From: Methanobrevibacter boviskoreani JH1
GTDB lineage: Archaea > Methanobacteriota > Methanobacteria > Methanobacteriales > Methanobacteriaceae
Direction of reading: 5' to 3'
NCBI RefSeq assembly: GCF_000320505.1
Contig: NZ_BAGX02000010.1
Location: 56,281 to 120,280, forward strand
Length of the DNA stretch: 64,000 nt
Below, piece after piece: positions 1-9,220 of this stretch; position 1 is the first letter of the stretch; each line of letters opens with the position of its first letter. A model generated the notes under the pieces. It saw only the letters and a list, made by a program, of their open reading frames with translations. It was not told the origin of the DNA and ran no database searches. A program made the position numbers and the translations under genes.

Positions 1-126
1 TTTTTTTAATTGATATGTTTAATTTCTTTTAGATTAATTTAAATTTACTTAAGTTTCAATAGGTTTGAAACTGTATTAAGTCATTTCTAAAATTGAATAA
101 ATTTAAAATCAATATATAATTATTAT

Positions 127-228
127 AACTATATGATAGGATTTATAATTAACTTCAGATTTTCAAATTCTAAGAAAAACTATATAACGGGATTTATAAT
201 TAACTTCAAATCTTCAAATTTAAGGGAA
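127..228. repeat. two-copy 51 bp direct repeat
   Basis: Two imperfect copies of a 51 bp AT-rich unit lie directly downstream of the dehydrogenase gene that ends at 231. They share the core GGATTTATAATTAACTTCA, at about 139 and 190. The rest of 1-230 is AT-rich and shows no gene. The function is unknown; the repeat may simply be a local duplication. Confidence 0.6.
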
Positions 229-230
229 AA

Positions 231-1244
231 TTAATCTGATTTTTCTAGTTCACGTATGTTACATACAACAGCATCCGCCATTTCATATGTTTTGGCGGTA
301 CCGCCTAAATCAGGTGTTAGCACATTACCCTTTCTTAAGACTTCCTCACATGCCCTTTTAAGTAGGTCCGCCTCATAGTCAAAGCTAAGGTAGTCCAACA
401 TCATGCTTGTTGAAAGCAGCATGGCTATCGGGTTTGATATGTCTTTACCTGCAATGTCCGGTGCTGAACCATGTACCGGTTCAAACAGGCCATGCTTGTC
501 TCCTATATTTCCGCTTGGTGCAAGACCAAGACCACCTACAAGACCTGCAGACTCGTCTGATAGTATGTCCCCATAAAGGTTTCCCGCAACGATCACATCA
601 AAGTTCTGTGGCTGTGTTACAAGAAACATGCTCGTTGCATCCACGTAGTAATCGTTGGTCTCTATATTCGGATAATCCTCTGCCACTTCATAGAAGGTGT
701 CCCTAAACAGACCGTCGGTTTTTCTTAAAACATTCGCTTTATGGGATGCCACCACGCTTTTTCTTCCTTCCTTAACGGCAAGATTAAATGCAAGTTTACA
801 AATCCTTTCTGACGCTTTTTTTGTAATGATCTTGTTTGCGATTACATACTCGTCCTCTTCGATGATTTCCTCGGACTGTGAATATAATCCCTCGGTATTT
901 TCACGTACAATCACAAAGTCTAAATCATCATATATGCAATCCACACCTTTAAAGGATTTTATTGGCCTAATATTTCCATATGTATCTAGTTCTTTTCTTA
1001 AGGTTACTATCGGACTCTTTTCACCTGGGGTTGATGTGATGGCTCCGAACAATGTTGCATCAGCATTCTTGGCTATCTTGATTGTCTCCTCAGGAATCGT
1101 CTCTCCTGTTTTGTTGAAGCATTCCCTACCTGCAGGTGCAGGTGTATACTCGAAGTTCAAATCAAAATAGTCAAGTACATATAATCCGGCCTTCAACACT
1201 TCCTTACCTATTCCATCACCAGGTATTGTTGCAATGTTAATCAT
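231..1244 (-). CDS. 3-isopropylmalate / homoisocitrate dehydrogenase family protein
   Basis: This is an NAD(P)-dependent beta-decarboxylating dehydrogenase of the LeuB/AksF type, 337 residues. Visible family motifs are the N-terminal PGDGIG loop (8-13), TYGNIRP (88-94), the substrate-binding RENTEGLYS (114-122), SHKANVLRKTDG (167-178), the Mg-binding GNLYGDILSD (221-230) and the nucleotide-binding EPVHGSAPDIAG (255-266). In methanogens this family serves leucine synthesis (3-isopropylmalate) or 2-oxosuberate and coenzyme B synthesis (homoisocitrate). The stretch SPIVTLRK before the TYGNIRP motif recalls AksF, but other parts recall LeuB, so I leave the substrate open. A gene for an enzyme that could act earlier in the same kind of pathway, the synthase at 37583, lies elsewhere in the window. 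Divergently transcribed from the HEAT-repeat gene. Confidence 0.9.
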   Translation of the reverse strand: MINIATIPGDGIGKEVLKAGLYVLDYFDLNFEYTPAPAGRECFNKTGETIPEETIKIAKNADATLFGAITSTPGEKSPIVTLRKELDTYGNIRPIKSFKGVDCIYDDLDFVIVRENTEGLYSQSEEIIEEDEYVIANKIITKKASERICKLAFNLAVKEGRKSVVASHKANVLRKTDGLFRDTFYEVAEDYPNIETNDYYVDATSMFLVTQPQNFDVIVAGNLYGDILSDESAGLVGGLGLAPSGNIGDKHGLFEPVHGSAPDIAGKDISNPIAMLLSTSMMLDYLSFDYEADLLKRACEEVLRKGNVLTPDLGGTAKTYEMADAVVCNIRELEKSD

Positions 1245-1411
1245 TTTATAATCTCTAAAAATTTGTTCGTATGTTATCGAAACATATTTATATAATATTA
1301 TATAATTATATATTAATTGCTTTAATATAATTTGGATATAAGTATTATATGTTACGAATATAATTTTTTATAATTCATTTTATATAATTAATCATAAAAG
1401 GGGTTTTCATT

Positions 1412-1882
1412 ATGGAAAAAACTATAGATGAATTAATTCAACAATTAAAAACTGATGATGATTTTGATAGAGAAGAAGCTTTAGGTCAACTTGAAGTAAG
1501 ATCCGAAGAGTCTTTCGACTCTTTAGTTGAGGCTTTAGGTAATAGAAATAAAAAAATCAGAAGATACTCAGCTCAAGTTCTCGGATATATTGGAGATGAA
1601 AGGGCAATTGAACCTTTAATCGTTGTTTTAGAGGACAACAATAAATTTGTCAGAAGGGAAGCTTCAACCGCTTTACTACGTATCGGTGAACCTGCATACG
1701 ATTCATTGATTGAATTATTGAACCATGAAAACTGGAGAGTTCGCGGTGCTGCAGCTTGGGCTTTAGGTGGATTAGGTAAGGAAGAGGCTATCGAATCCTT
1801 GGAGCCACTTCTTAATGATGAAAGTGGTTTTGTAAAAGCAGGTGCTAAGTCTGCAATCAATCAAATTAAAGAATCCAATTAA
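1412..1882 (+). CDS. HEAT repeat (PBS lyase-like) protein
   Basis: This is a 156-residue all-helical protein made of about four or five HEAT/PBS-lyase-like repeats. Each shows the pattern of an Arg/Lys-rich turn followed by Ala-Leu-Gly helices, as in AQVLGYIGDERAIEPL and AAWALGGLGKEEAIESLEPL. There is no signal peptide or membrane segment, so it should be cytoplasmic. Such proteins are usually scaffolds for protein-protein contacts, or in some methanogens partners of cofactor enzymes; nothing here identifies a partner. It starts after AGGGG about 10 bases upstream, with an AT-rich promoter region (TTTATATAA at about 1380). It stands alone. Confidence 0.85.
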   Translation: MEKTIDELIQQLKTDDDFDREEALGQLEVRSEESFDSLVEALGNRNKKIRRYSAQVLGYIGDERAIEPLIVVLEDNNKFVRREASTALLRIGEPAYDSLIELLNHENWRVRGAAAWALGGLGKEEAIESLEPLLNDESGFVKAGAKSAINQIKESN

Positions 1883-2789
1883 ATCTTAATTCTTTAATTT
1901 TATTTTATTTATTTTGTTAATTTTTGACTTTTATTTATTTGTCAAATTATTCTTAAGGATTCTGTCTTTATTTATTCTAGGTTTTGACTTGTTTGACTGT
2001 TTTTAAAGTTAGGTTTTTTTTATTAAGCCTTCTACCTTCATTTAGTTGGGTTGTTTTTAGTTTTCGATAGTTGTTTATCTGGATATTCAACGGTTCTGAA
2101 GGTTTACCATTTTTATTTTAAATATGTAATGTTCAATTTAAATTTTTAAAACATTTGTCGTTGGTTTTTAAATTTGGATGTCTCATTCCATTTTACAAAT
2201 CTTTTAGAAACTTTTATTTTTACCAGAATTCTTGTTTGTTTATTGTTTTTCATTTATTTTAACATGGTTTAACATCTTTTCTTAAAAAAACTAGATTTTT
2301 AAATATATATTGAAAAGAATTGCTATAAATATTCATATTTTAGAATGGGTTTTCTAAATATTTTTAAATTATTGTAAAGTATTTTTTGTTTTTTTTATAA
2401 ATTTAAAAATAAAAGCTTTTAAAAAATAATTATTTTTTTTAAAAAAATTTATTATTTTTAAACAAATTATCTTTAATTTTTAATTTGATTAATAATTTTT
2501 TAGAAAAAACTTCATTTTTCAATCCTAAATTGCACACTTTTATATATAATTAAGGTGAAATATATCTATAGTGATTTATTAGTTTACAAAAAAAATATTA
2601 TTGTAATGTAATATTTTAATGTTATAGGTTGATTTTTTTTAAATAAAGTTGATCTATTCTAATATTATCCATGTTTTTTTAATAAGAATAATCTGATTGA
2701 ATTTTCTAAAAAAAGGTTTTATTATATTAAAATATTTAAAATTTAATGGAAAACATCTAACTATTTATAATTGAATTTTAGGCGATGTA
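1883..2789. other. 907 bp intergenic region without a recognisable gene
   Basis: The first ~400 bases are T-rich on the plus strand, with scattered G, typical of gene 3' sides in this genome. The rest is nearly pure A/T. A TATA-like TTTATATATAA lies at about 2540, followed by AAGGTGA, but only a three-codon frame follows it. TTTATAATTG at about 2762 and the AGGCGATG ribosome-binding site belong to pdxT. I see no RNA gene, tRNA or sizeable reading frame. Confidence 0.5.
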
Positions 2790-3380
2790 ATGTTAAAGAT
2801 TGGAATTTTAAATCTTCAGGGTGCTGTTAGTGAACACTATGATATGATGAGGTTGGCTATTGAACATTTGGGTATTGAGGCTTGCTGTGAAAATGTCCGA
2901 TATGCCGAAGACGTGGAATCATGTGACGGTGTAGTCATTTCCGGTGGTGAGAGTACTGTAATAGGTAAGATTATCTTTGAGAGAGGAATTGATAAGGTAA
3001 TCAAAGAGAATAATATACCTGTTTTCGGTACCTGTGCCGGAGTGGTTTTATTGGCCCGTAAGATAGATTTTAAAGATCAGAAAACACTTGAGATGATGGA
3101 TATAGATGTTAAGAGAAATGCTTTTGGCTCTCAAAAAAATTCTTTTGAAACGGAAATATCAATTTTAGGTGAAAAGTTTAATGGGGTCTTTATTAGAGCT
3201 CCGTCAATTATTGGTTATGATAAAACTAAGAAAGACATAGAGGTATTATCAAGATTAGACAATCAAGTAATTGCGATAAAACAAGGACATAATATTGCTT
3301 GTACCTTCCATCCAGAACTAACTGATAATACACTGATACACGAATACTTTATAAAGGAGGTGGAAAAATGTGTGGAATAG
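2790..3380 (+). CDS. pdxT: pyridoxal 5'-phosphate synthase glutaminase subunit PdxT
   Basis: PdxT hydrolyses glutamine and passes ammonia to PdxS for vitamin B6 (PLP) synthesis. The 196-residue length is normal. The class I triad is present: nucleophile Cys82 in FGTCAG, and His174 and Glu176 in FHPEL. The N-terminal GILNLQGAVSEH and the SGGEST motif (51-56) are diagnostic of PdxT. The start follows AGGCGATGTA. PdxS is not adjacent. The gene overlaps the start of the glutamate synthase amidotransferase subunit by 13 bases, which implies co-transcription and probably coupled translation. Confidence 0.95.
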   Translation: MLKIGILNLQGAVSEHYDMMRLAIEHLGIEACCENVRYAEDVESCDGVVISGGESTVIGKIIFERGIDKVIKENNIPVFGTCAGVVLLARKIDFKDQKTLEMMDIDVKRNAFGSQKNSFETEISILGEKFNGVFIRAPSIIGYDKTKKDIEVLSRLDNQVIAIKQGHNIACTFHPELTDNTLIHEYFIKEVEKCVE

Positions 3381-4291
3381 CTGGAATTGTTTACAAAGAT
3401 GGTAAAATACATAATGTTGGAGAGGACATGACTAAAATGCTCAATGCCCTTCAACACAGAGGTCCTGATTCAGCAGGTTTTTCCCTTTATGGTGGTTTAG
3501 ATTTAAAAGAGAATGAATATTTACTTAATATTGAATTTGATAAAAGAAGTGACGAACTATTTAATGAGGTTCAAGATACAATCAATGAAGTTACTCCAAT
3601 TATATCTGAGAAACAATTAGCAACAATGGAGAATAATTGTTTATATCAATGTAAAATAGCTTTGGATGAGTTTAATTTATTGAAACCTCTTATCCGTGAA
3701 ATCGATTCCGTTGATGATAATGTGGTTGTTATCAATGGGGAACATTCCTTTAGAATGGTAAAGGATGTTGGTCATGTACTTGATATAGCTGAAAGATATG
3801 ATGTTGATGATATAAAAGGAACCCATGCTATTGGACATACAAGATTCGCTACTGAAAGTGGTGTGGATTTATACCACGCTCATCCATTCCAAACATATAT
3901 CTTAAGGGATGTAACCGTTGTACATAATGGACAGATTACTAACTATTGGAAAGTTAGGGACGAGCTTGAAAGGAAAGGTCATATCTTTGAAACAAATAAT
4001 GATACCGAGTGTTTGGTACATTATATTGCAGATAAAATATCCAATAACTATTCCCTGGAAGAGGCATTGGAACAGTCAATTGTTGATATGGACGGTCCAT
4101 TCTCTTATATAGTTGCAACTCCTCAAGGTATTGGTATTGCAAAAGATAAACTAGGTTTAAGACCAGGTGTAATGGCTGAAAATGATGAAATATTTGCAAT
4201 AGCTTCAGAGGAGGTATCCCTTCAAGAAGTCATTAATATTGATCAGGTTGAGCAAATTTATCCAGGTGAAACAAGAGTATTTGAGATTTAG
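3368..4291 (+). CDS. glutamate synthase, glutamine amidotransferase subunit (GltB1-type)
   Basis: This stand-alone class II (Ntn) glutamine amidotransferase corresponds to the N-terminal domain of bacterial glutamate synthase. In archaea the GltB domains are encoded separately. The Met is followed directly by Cys2 of CGIAGIV, the catalytic nucleophile after Met removal. Conserved HRGPDSAG, GHTRFATES, VVHNGQITNY, NNDTE and the DGPFSY region follow. About 100 residues are inserted between HRGPDSAG and GHTRFATES. The ribosome-binding site AAAGGAGGTGG lies inside the end of pdxT. It is followed by the GXGXG and FMN subunits on the same strand, which together complete glutamate synthase: glutamine plus 2-oxoglutarate gives two glutamates. 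Confidence 0.92.
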   Translation: MCGIAGIVYKDGKIHNVGEDMTKMLNALQHRGPDSAGFSLYGGLDLKENEYLLNIEFDKRSDELFNEVQDTINEVTPIISEKQLATMENNCLYQCKIALDEFNLLKPLIREIDSVDDNVVVINGEHSFRMVKDVGHVLDIAERYDVDDIKGTHAIGHTRFATESGVDLYHAHPFQTYILRDVTVVHNGQITNYWKVRDELERKGHIFETNNDTECLVHYIADKISNNYSLEEALEQSIVDMDGPFSYIVATPQGIGIAKDKLGLRPGVMAENDEIFAIASEEVSLQEVINIDQVEQIYPGETRVFEI

Positions 4292-4329
4292 ATTTTTTAG
4301 TAATTATTAAATTAATTGTTGGTGATTAG

Positions 4330-5007
4330 ATGGCAGGAGAAATAGAAATTGATGCATCATCAGTTACACCTCGTGAATTAAATAGAAAGATTCGAAAATA
4401 TGGTAAGGATTACGATAAAATCATTATTAAAAACCCAGGGGCAGAACATTATATTGCGGCAGGATTTGTTGGAGATAATGACATTGTAATCGATGGATCC
4501 GCAGGTTATTTTGCAGGAACCATGGTGGATAAAGCAAACATCGTTATTAAGGGAAATGCCGGTTGGTTTGTTGGAGATAATATGACTAGCGGTGAAATCA
4601 TAGTTGAAGGATCTGCAGGTGATGGTGCAGGACAAGGAATATATGGTGGAACCGTAGTCGTAAGAGAAGGAGTAGGTTCAAGAACTGGAGAAATCATGAA
4701 GAATGGTACAATCATCATTGGTGGAGATTCCGGATTCATGACCGGTATCTTCATGATGGGTGGTCGTATGATCATTCTAGGTGATTTAGGTGCAGATGCA
4801 GCTGAATCCATTATTCGTGGAGAGATCTACGTTCTTGGAGAAGTTACAAGCTTAGGTAAAAATGCAGTTATTGTAGATGTTACTGATGACGATAAAAAAG
4901 AATTGAAATCAGTTCTTGAACATTATGACTTCAAGCTAAGTGATGATGACTATAACAAATTTACAAAGATTGTATCTGAAAGTTCAAGACCGGTTTATGG
5001 TAATTAA
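4330..5007 (+). CDS. glutamate synthase GXGXG-domain subunit (GltB3-type)
   Basis: This 225-residue subunit equals the C-terminal beta-helix of GltB. Glycine-rich repeats run through residues ~45-185 (for example GDNDIVIDGSAG, GNAGWFVGDNM, GSAGDGAGQGIYGG, GGDSGFMTG). They form the right-handed helix that scaffolds the ammonia and FMN domains in glutamate synthase; relatives occur in tungsten formylmethanofuran dehydrogenase FwdC. The position between the amidotransferase and FMN subunits argues for GltB rather than FwdC. The ribosome-binding site is GGTGAT, 3 bases before the ATG. The spacing of 38 and 14 bases to its neighbours fits one operon. Confidence 0.92.
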   Translation: MAGEIEIDASSVTPRELNRKIRKYGKDYDKIIIKNPGAEHYIAAGFVGDNDIVIDGSAGYFAGTMVDKANIVIKGNAGWFVGDNMTSGEIIVEGSAGDGAGQGIYGGTVVVREGVGSRTGEIMKNGTIIIGGDSGFMTGIFMMGGRMIILGDLGADAAESIIRGEIYVLGEVTSLGKNAVIVDVTDDDKKELKSVLEHYDFKLSDDDYNKFTKIVSESSRPVYGN

Positions 5008-5021
5008 GTTGGAGTGATAGA

Positions 5022-6515
5022 ATGCCATATAAAGTAAAAAGAAGTCCAGTATTATGTAAAAGACATTTTGATAGACCAGGATGTTGCTGGTATTTATGTG
5101 ATGATAGGGATCCTAAAATATGTCACAAATGTTTTTCATGTGTGAATAACTGTCCTCATGATGTTTATGAGGTAGTTGGTGGGGAACCATATGCGGTTTA
5201 TCCTGAAAGATGTGTTGGATGCAGGATCTGTATGGAGATGTGTCCTAATAAGGCTATTGAAATTGAGGCTATTCCTGAAGATTACAGGGAATCCTGGAAA
5301 TATCCTGATGTCATGGAAATTGAAAGGAAATCCCAAACAGGAAAGTATCAAATCAGAAGTACAGGTGCACTTAGAAAAATACCAACCTTTGACGATTTAA
5401 TAATTACTCCAGCACAGGTATCAAGACCACCATTGGATAAATACAGGGAACCTTGTGGTACAGATGTTGTACTGGGAAGCAGATATGCCGAAAACCCATT
5501 AAAGATTGATACCCCTATTATGATAGGTGCAATGTCTTTCGGTGCACTTAGTAAAGAGGCAAAAATGGCATTGGCTATTGGTGCATCACTTGCAGGAACA
5601 GCTACCAATACTGGTGAAGGAGGATTGCTTCCTGAGGAACGTGAATTGGCTGATAAACTTATTGTCCAGTATGCATCAGGTAGATTCGGTATATCCGCCG
5701 ACACATTAAACAAAGGTGATGCAATCGAGATTAAGATAGGTCAAGGTGCAAAATCTGGTATGGGTGGACACCTCCTAGGTGAGAAGGTAACCGCAGATGT
5801 TGCAAGAATCAGAAACATCCCAATAGGTTCAGATGCACTATCCCCTGCAAGACATATGGATATTGTAGGTCCTGAGGATCTAGCAATGAAGATCGCACAG
5901 CTTAGGGAAATTACAGATTGGAAAGTACCTATCATGGTTAAATTTGCATCTGGTAAAGTTGCAAGTGATGTAAAGATTGCAGCTAAAGGTGGAGCAGACA
6001 TAATTGTGGTAGACGGTATGCAAGGTGGTACCGGTGCAGGTCCTGATGTAATTATGGAACATTCCGGTATACCAACATTGGCTTCTGTCGTTGAAGCTGA
6101 TAGGGCATTAAGAGAAATCAACCTAAGGGAAGATGTTGATCTTGTCATTGCCGGCGGTATTAGAAGTGGTCCTGATGTAGCTAAAGCTATGGCTTTAGGT
6201 GCAGATGCAGTATATGTTGCAACTGGTGCCCTCGTATCCATTGGTTGTAGGGTTTGTCAACAATGTCAAACCGGTAACTGTAAGAAAGGTATTGCTACCC
6301 AAAACCTTGAATTGAGACATAGACTAAATGTTAAACAGGCAGGTATTCAGGTGGCAAATTATATTAAAGCTATGACAAATGAGGCTTGTATGTTGGTTCA
6401 ACAGGCTGGAAACACTCATCTTTCAAAACTTGAGAAAGAGAATCTCAGGTCTTTATCCCTTGAAGCTTCAGCTTTAACTGGAGTTCCAATGGCTGGTAAT
6501 GAATTCCCACATTAG
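5022..6515 (+). CDS. glutamate synthase FMN/Fe-S subunit (GltB2-type)
   Basis: This 497-residue catalytic subunit reduces 2-iminoglutarate using electrons that enter through ferredoxin-like clusters. After a Cys-rich N-terminus (LCKRHFDRPGCCWYLC), two 4Fe-4S motifs follow: CHKCFSCVNNCP and CVGCRICMEMCP. Then comes the FMN-binding TIM barrel with IGAMSFGALS, GEGG, GQGAKSGMGGHL, the VDGMQGGTGAGP loop and AGGIRSGPDVAKAMALGAD. A C-terminal Cys set, CRVCQQCQTGNC, matches the 3Fe-4S site of glutamate synthase. The ribosome-binding site is GGAGTGA. It is the last gene of the pdxT-glt cluster. The electron donor is probably ferredoxin, as no NADPH subunit is nearby. Confidence 0.93.
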   Translation: MPYKVKRSPVLCKRHFDRPGCCWYLCDDRDPKICHKCFSCVNNCPHDVYEVVGGEPYAVYPERCVGCRICMEMCPNKAIEIEAIPEDYRESWKYPDVMEIERKSQTGKYQIRSTGALRKIPTFDDLIITPAQVSRPPLDKYREPCGTDVVLGSRYAENPLKIDTPIMIGAMSFGALSKEAKMALAIGASLAGTATNTGEGGLLPEERELADKLIVQYASGRFGISADTLNKGDAIEIKIGQGAKSGMGGHLLGEKVTADVARIRNIPIGSDALSPARHMDIVGPEDLAMKIAQLREITDWKVPIMVKFASGKVASDVKIAAKGGADIIVVDGMQGGTGAGPDVIMEHSGIPTLASVVEADRALREINLREDVDLVIAGGIRSGPDVAKAMALGADAVYVATGALVSIGCRVCQQCQTGNCKKGIATQNLELRHRLNVKQAGIQVANYIKAMTNEACMLVQQAGNTHLSKLEKENLRSLSLEASALTGVPMAGNEFPH

Positions 6516-6639
6516 ATTCCCTTCTCTTTTTTCCATTTTTATTTGATTTTAATTTATTTATAATTATTTTTTATATTTGATTTTGGTTTTTTCTGGTTTT
6601 TTAATGGATTTATTAAATCTGATCTTCTATTTTTATCTG

Positions 6640-7750
6640 TTTTTTCGGTAATTTTTAATTTAATTTTATTGATTTTTCTTGTTTTTTGCTGTTTATTGTT
6701 GGATTTATTTTTGTTTATATTGTTTGTTTTGTTTTGTGTTTGGTTATTTGGTTTTTGTTTGTTTGTTGTGTGAAAATTTTGTTGAGTTTTTTTAGTTTTA
6801 CTGTTTGTTTTATTGTTGTTTTTGTTTTTGTCTTTTGTTTGGTGTTGTTTATTTTGCATACATTATATATTGATAGGAAAGATATCTTGTTTTGTTTTAA
6901 CTATTTTTTTTGTTTATTTATTTGTTTATTGTTGTCTATTTTTTAATTAGATTGTTTTTATCTATTTTTTTTATGATTTAACAGGTTTAGATTATTTTTT
7001 ATATTTTTTTTTATTGATCTAATTTTTTTTATTATTGATTTGATTTTCTATTTTTTCTATTTTGTTGTTGGATTTATTTTTGTTTATATTGTTTGTTTTG
7101 TTTTGTGTTTGGTTATTTGGTTTTTGTTTGTTTGTTGTGTGAAAATTTTGTTGAGTTTTTTTAGTTTTACTGTTTGTTTTATTGTTGTTTTTGTTTTTGT
7201 CTTTTGTTTGGTGTTGTTTATTTTGCATACATTATATATTGATAGGAAAGATATCTTGTTTTGTTTTAACTATTTTTTTTGTTTATTTATTTGTTTATTG
7301 TTGTCTATTTTTTAATTAGATTGTTTTTATCTATTTATTTCATAATCTAACACTTTAGATTATTTTGTCTATTTTTTATATTTGGTTTAATTTTTTGTTT
7401 ATCTTATTGATTTTTGTTTTTTTTTTTACTGTTTGTTGTTGAATTTTATTTTGTTGATATTGTTTATTTTACTTTATAATAGGTTTTTCTTGTTTTATTT
7501 GTTTTTCATGTAAAAATTTTGTTGAGTTTTTTTTATTTTAGTTTTTGTTTGATTGTTGTTATTGTTTTTATTTTCTATTTGGTGTTGTTTATTTTGCATA
7601 CATTATATATTGATAGGAAAGATATCTTGTTTTGTTTTAACTATTTTTTTTGTTTAATTATTTGTTTGTTGTTGCCTATTTTTTAAATTGGATTATTTTA
7701 TCTATTTTTTTAATGATTTAACAGGTTTGGATTATTTTCTATAAACTTTA
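6640..7750. repeat. three tandem copies of a ~370 bp GT-rich repeat
   Basis: Three copies occur with periods of 369 and 371 bases (GCATACATTATATATTG at about 6858, 7227 and 7598). Copies 1 and 2 are nearly identical over ~290 bases; copy 3 has diverged except for a core. A 76-base core starting GGTGTTGTTTATTTTGCATA is identical in all three (6841-6916, 7210-7285, 7581-7656). The plus strand is made almost only of T and G, so the minus strand is nearly free of G for long stretches. Long open frames in both directions are by-products of this composition (Phe/Val/Leu/Cys on plus, Lys/Asn/Gln/Thr on minus). I do not call them genes. Confidence 0.9.
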
Positions 7751-7848
7751 TAAAGATTGGTTTTTCAATCTTTTTCTTAAATTCATAAAAATTTTAATCA
7801 TATTAGAATCTGTTGCTTTTTTTAATTTTGATATTATCTTTTTAGATT

Positions 7849-7944
7849 ATGGCACCATTAACAAATCCCTATAAAGATACTGGATTTAATATAGATTTGA
7901 ACCTCAAAATTAAGTTAAGAAAAATAGCAGTTGAATTTATTTGA
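7849..7944 (+). pseudogene. possible 31-residue coding remnant
   Basis: A short frame begins MAPLTNPYKDTGFN and has normal-looking amino acid use, unlike the GT-rich repeat beside it. It ends at TGA after 31 codons. There is no ribosome-binding site and no continuation in another frame. It may be the relic of a larger gene or of an insertion, or chance. It lies in the 7750-8022 gap, in which I see nothing else. Confidence 0.2.
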
Positions 7945-8022
7945 TTATCTTAAACAAACAATAGATTAAACAATAACGAATAATAAAAAAAGGTTTTAGA
8001 ATAATTATATTTTTTAATTAAA

Positions 8023-8565
8023 CTAATTGGGTAAATCCTCCATCTCTTTTGCAATGCATAATCTACATAAAGCGTCCGGATTTTTGGATTGGTTGTGTTT
8101 TACAGGACAATAATATGTGCCGTCTTTAAGTATGATCTTCTCGTCTGCCGGAAACGGGGTATTCAATGGGTGGATGGATTCCCCAAGAATAAATGTGGTG
8201 TAGATTGATATTATTCCATACATCAGGGGCGTTTTATTGCTTTCCGGAAGTTTCTCTTTCTGTCGTAGATATTGGTTCTTTAGAATCTTAAGGGAGCCCC
8301 TAAGTCTTTTTTTGTCAACGGTTTCGGGATAATCTTTATTGTCATTCTTTATTCTATGGAGCCTTTTTAGAAAGTATTTGATGGTGACATCCAAATACTC
8401 GTCGCGGTATGACTTTTGAATGTATTTGCCTTCATCCTGAAGGTATGATGATGCGGTCATCTCATCATAAATTGTTAAGTGTCTTGCCTCGTCTTTAATA
8501 ATATTCAAAATATCGTTCTTGGATATTTCATTCTGTTCTTGAAGTTCTTCCAGTTTATCAAACAT
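8023..8565 (-). CDS. DUF2115 / UPF0305 family protein
   Basis: This 180-residue soluble protein matches what I know of the methanogen-specific UPF0305 (DUF2115) family. The family signature is near the C-terminus: HPLNTPFPADEKI, then a Cys-containing YYCPVKHNQSKNPDALCRLC segment with three or four cysteines that could bind a metal. The N-terminal half is helical and charged. The function is unknown. The ribosome-binding site AAGGAAT precedes the ATG. Divergent from the winged-helix gene at 8726. Confidence 0.75.
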   Translation of the reverse strand: MFDKLEELQEQNEISKNDILNIIKDEARHLTIYDEMTASSYLQDEGKYIQKSYRDEYLDVTIKYFLKRLHRIKNDNKDYPETVDKKRLRGSLKILKNQYLRQKEKLPESNKTPLMYGIISIYTTFILGESIHPLNTPFPADEKIILKDGTYYCPVKHNQSKNPDALCRLCIAKEMEDLPN

Positions 8566-8725
8566 AATTATTCCTTTTTAAAATTAGGTTAAAATATTTA
8601 CTATATATAATATATTATATTATTGATGAAAATATTTTTATCTTAAAATATATTTATCTGTATAACCTAAAATATTACTTAGTTGATTCTTTATTTTTTA
8701 ATATTAATTACTATCTTATGATATT

Positions 8726-9202
8726 ATGAAAACGATTACCAAAAAAGAAAAAAAGGTCTTAGATCAGATTAGAAAATTTGATGAGGATTATGATGGAGAT
8801 ATTCCTCAGGAAGTTTTACAGAGTGAACTTCAAATCCACGAATATCAGTTATATGAAATATTGAACAGTCTTAAAAGAAAAGGTATAATTGAATATGATG
8901 ATAACCGTGTAAAGCTTTTGGATATTACAGAAAAGATTAACACAGTAGATTCAAAACAGGATGTTATTGACGCGGAAATAGATCAAATTGAGGAAAAGTC
9001 TATTGAATTAATCAAGTCCATTGTACATGACGGCGTTGTACCTAAATACGTTCTTGAGGGCAATCTATTATATGGTCCGTTAAAGTTGTCTGACTTTAGA
9101 ATGTATCATGTGGTGATATCCTTAACAAACAAGGGAATAATTAAACCTGTTCTCCGTTATGGGGAGCAATACTATCGTTTGATGTTAACAGAGGAGGATT
9201 GA
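8726..9202 (+). CDS. winged-helix-like protein with duplicated domain
   Basis: This is a 158-residue hypothetical. Two similar halves (about 5-65 and 90-155) each show a helix-turn-helix-wing layout: PQEVLQSELQIHEYQLYEILNSLKRKGIIEYDDNRVKLL, then VPKYVLEGNLLYGPLKLSDFRMYHVVISLTNKGIIKPVLRYGEQYYRLM (each quoted here only to show the shared helix-helix-KGII pattern). A short Glu/Asp-rich link separates them. This suggests a DNA-binding or protein-binding winged-helix tandem, but I do not recognise the family. There is no membrane segment. Divergent from the DUF2115 gene, so it may control it; that is inference only. Confidence 0.6.
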   Translation: MKTITKKEKKVLDQIRKFDEDYDGDIPQEVLQSELQIHEYQLYEILNSLKRKGIIEYDDNRVKLLDITEKINTVDSKQDVIDAEIDQIEEKSIELIKSIVHDGVVPKYVLEGNLLYGPLKLSDFRMYHVVISLTNKGIIKPVLRYGEQYYRLMLTEED

Positions 9203-9220
9203 TTATTACCTCTAATTTTT

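Noticed and set aside
6554-7315. Four open frames of 69-101 codons on both strands in the repeat region
   Set aside because: They follow from a two-letter (T/G) composition. The proteins are Phe/Val/Leu/Cys-rich or Lys/Asn/Gln-rich on opposite strands, have no ribosome-binding site, and the diverged third copy does not keep the frame.
7019-7750. CRISPR array or leader
   Set aside because: Repeats are ~370 bp, with no short regular repeats or unique spacers and no cas genes in the window.
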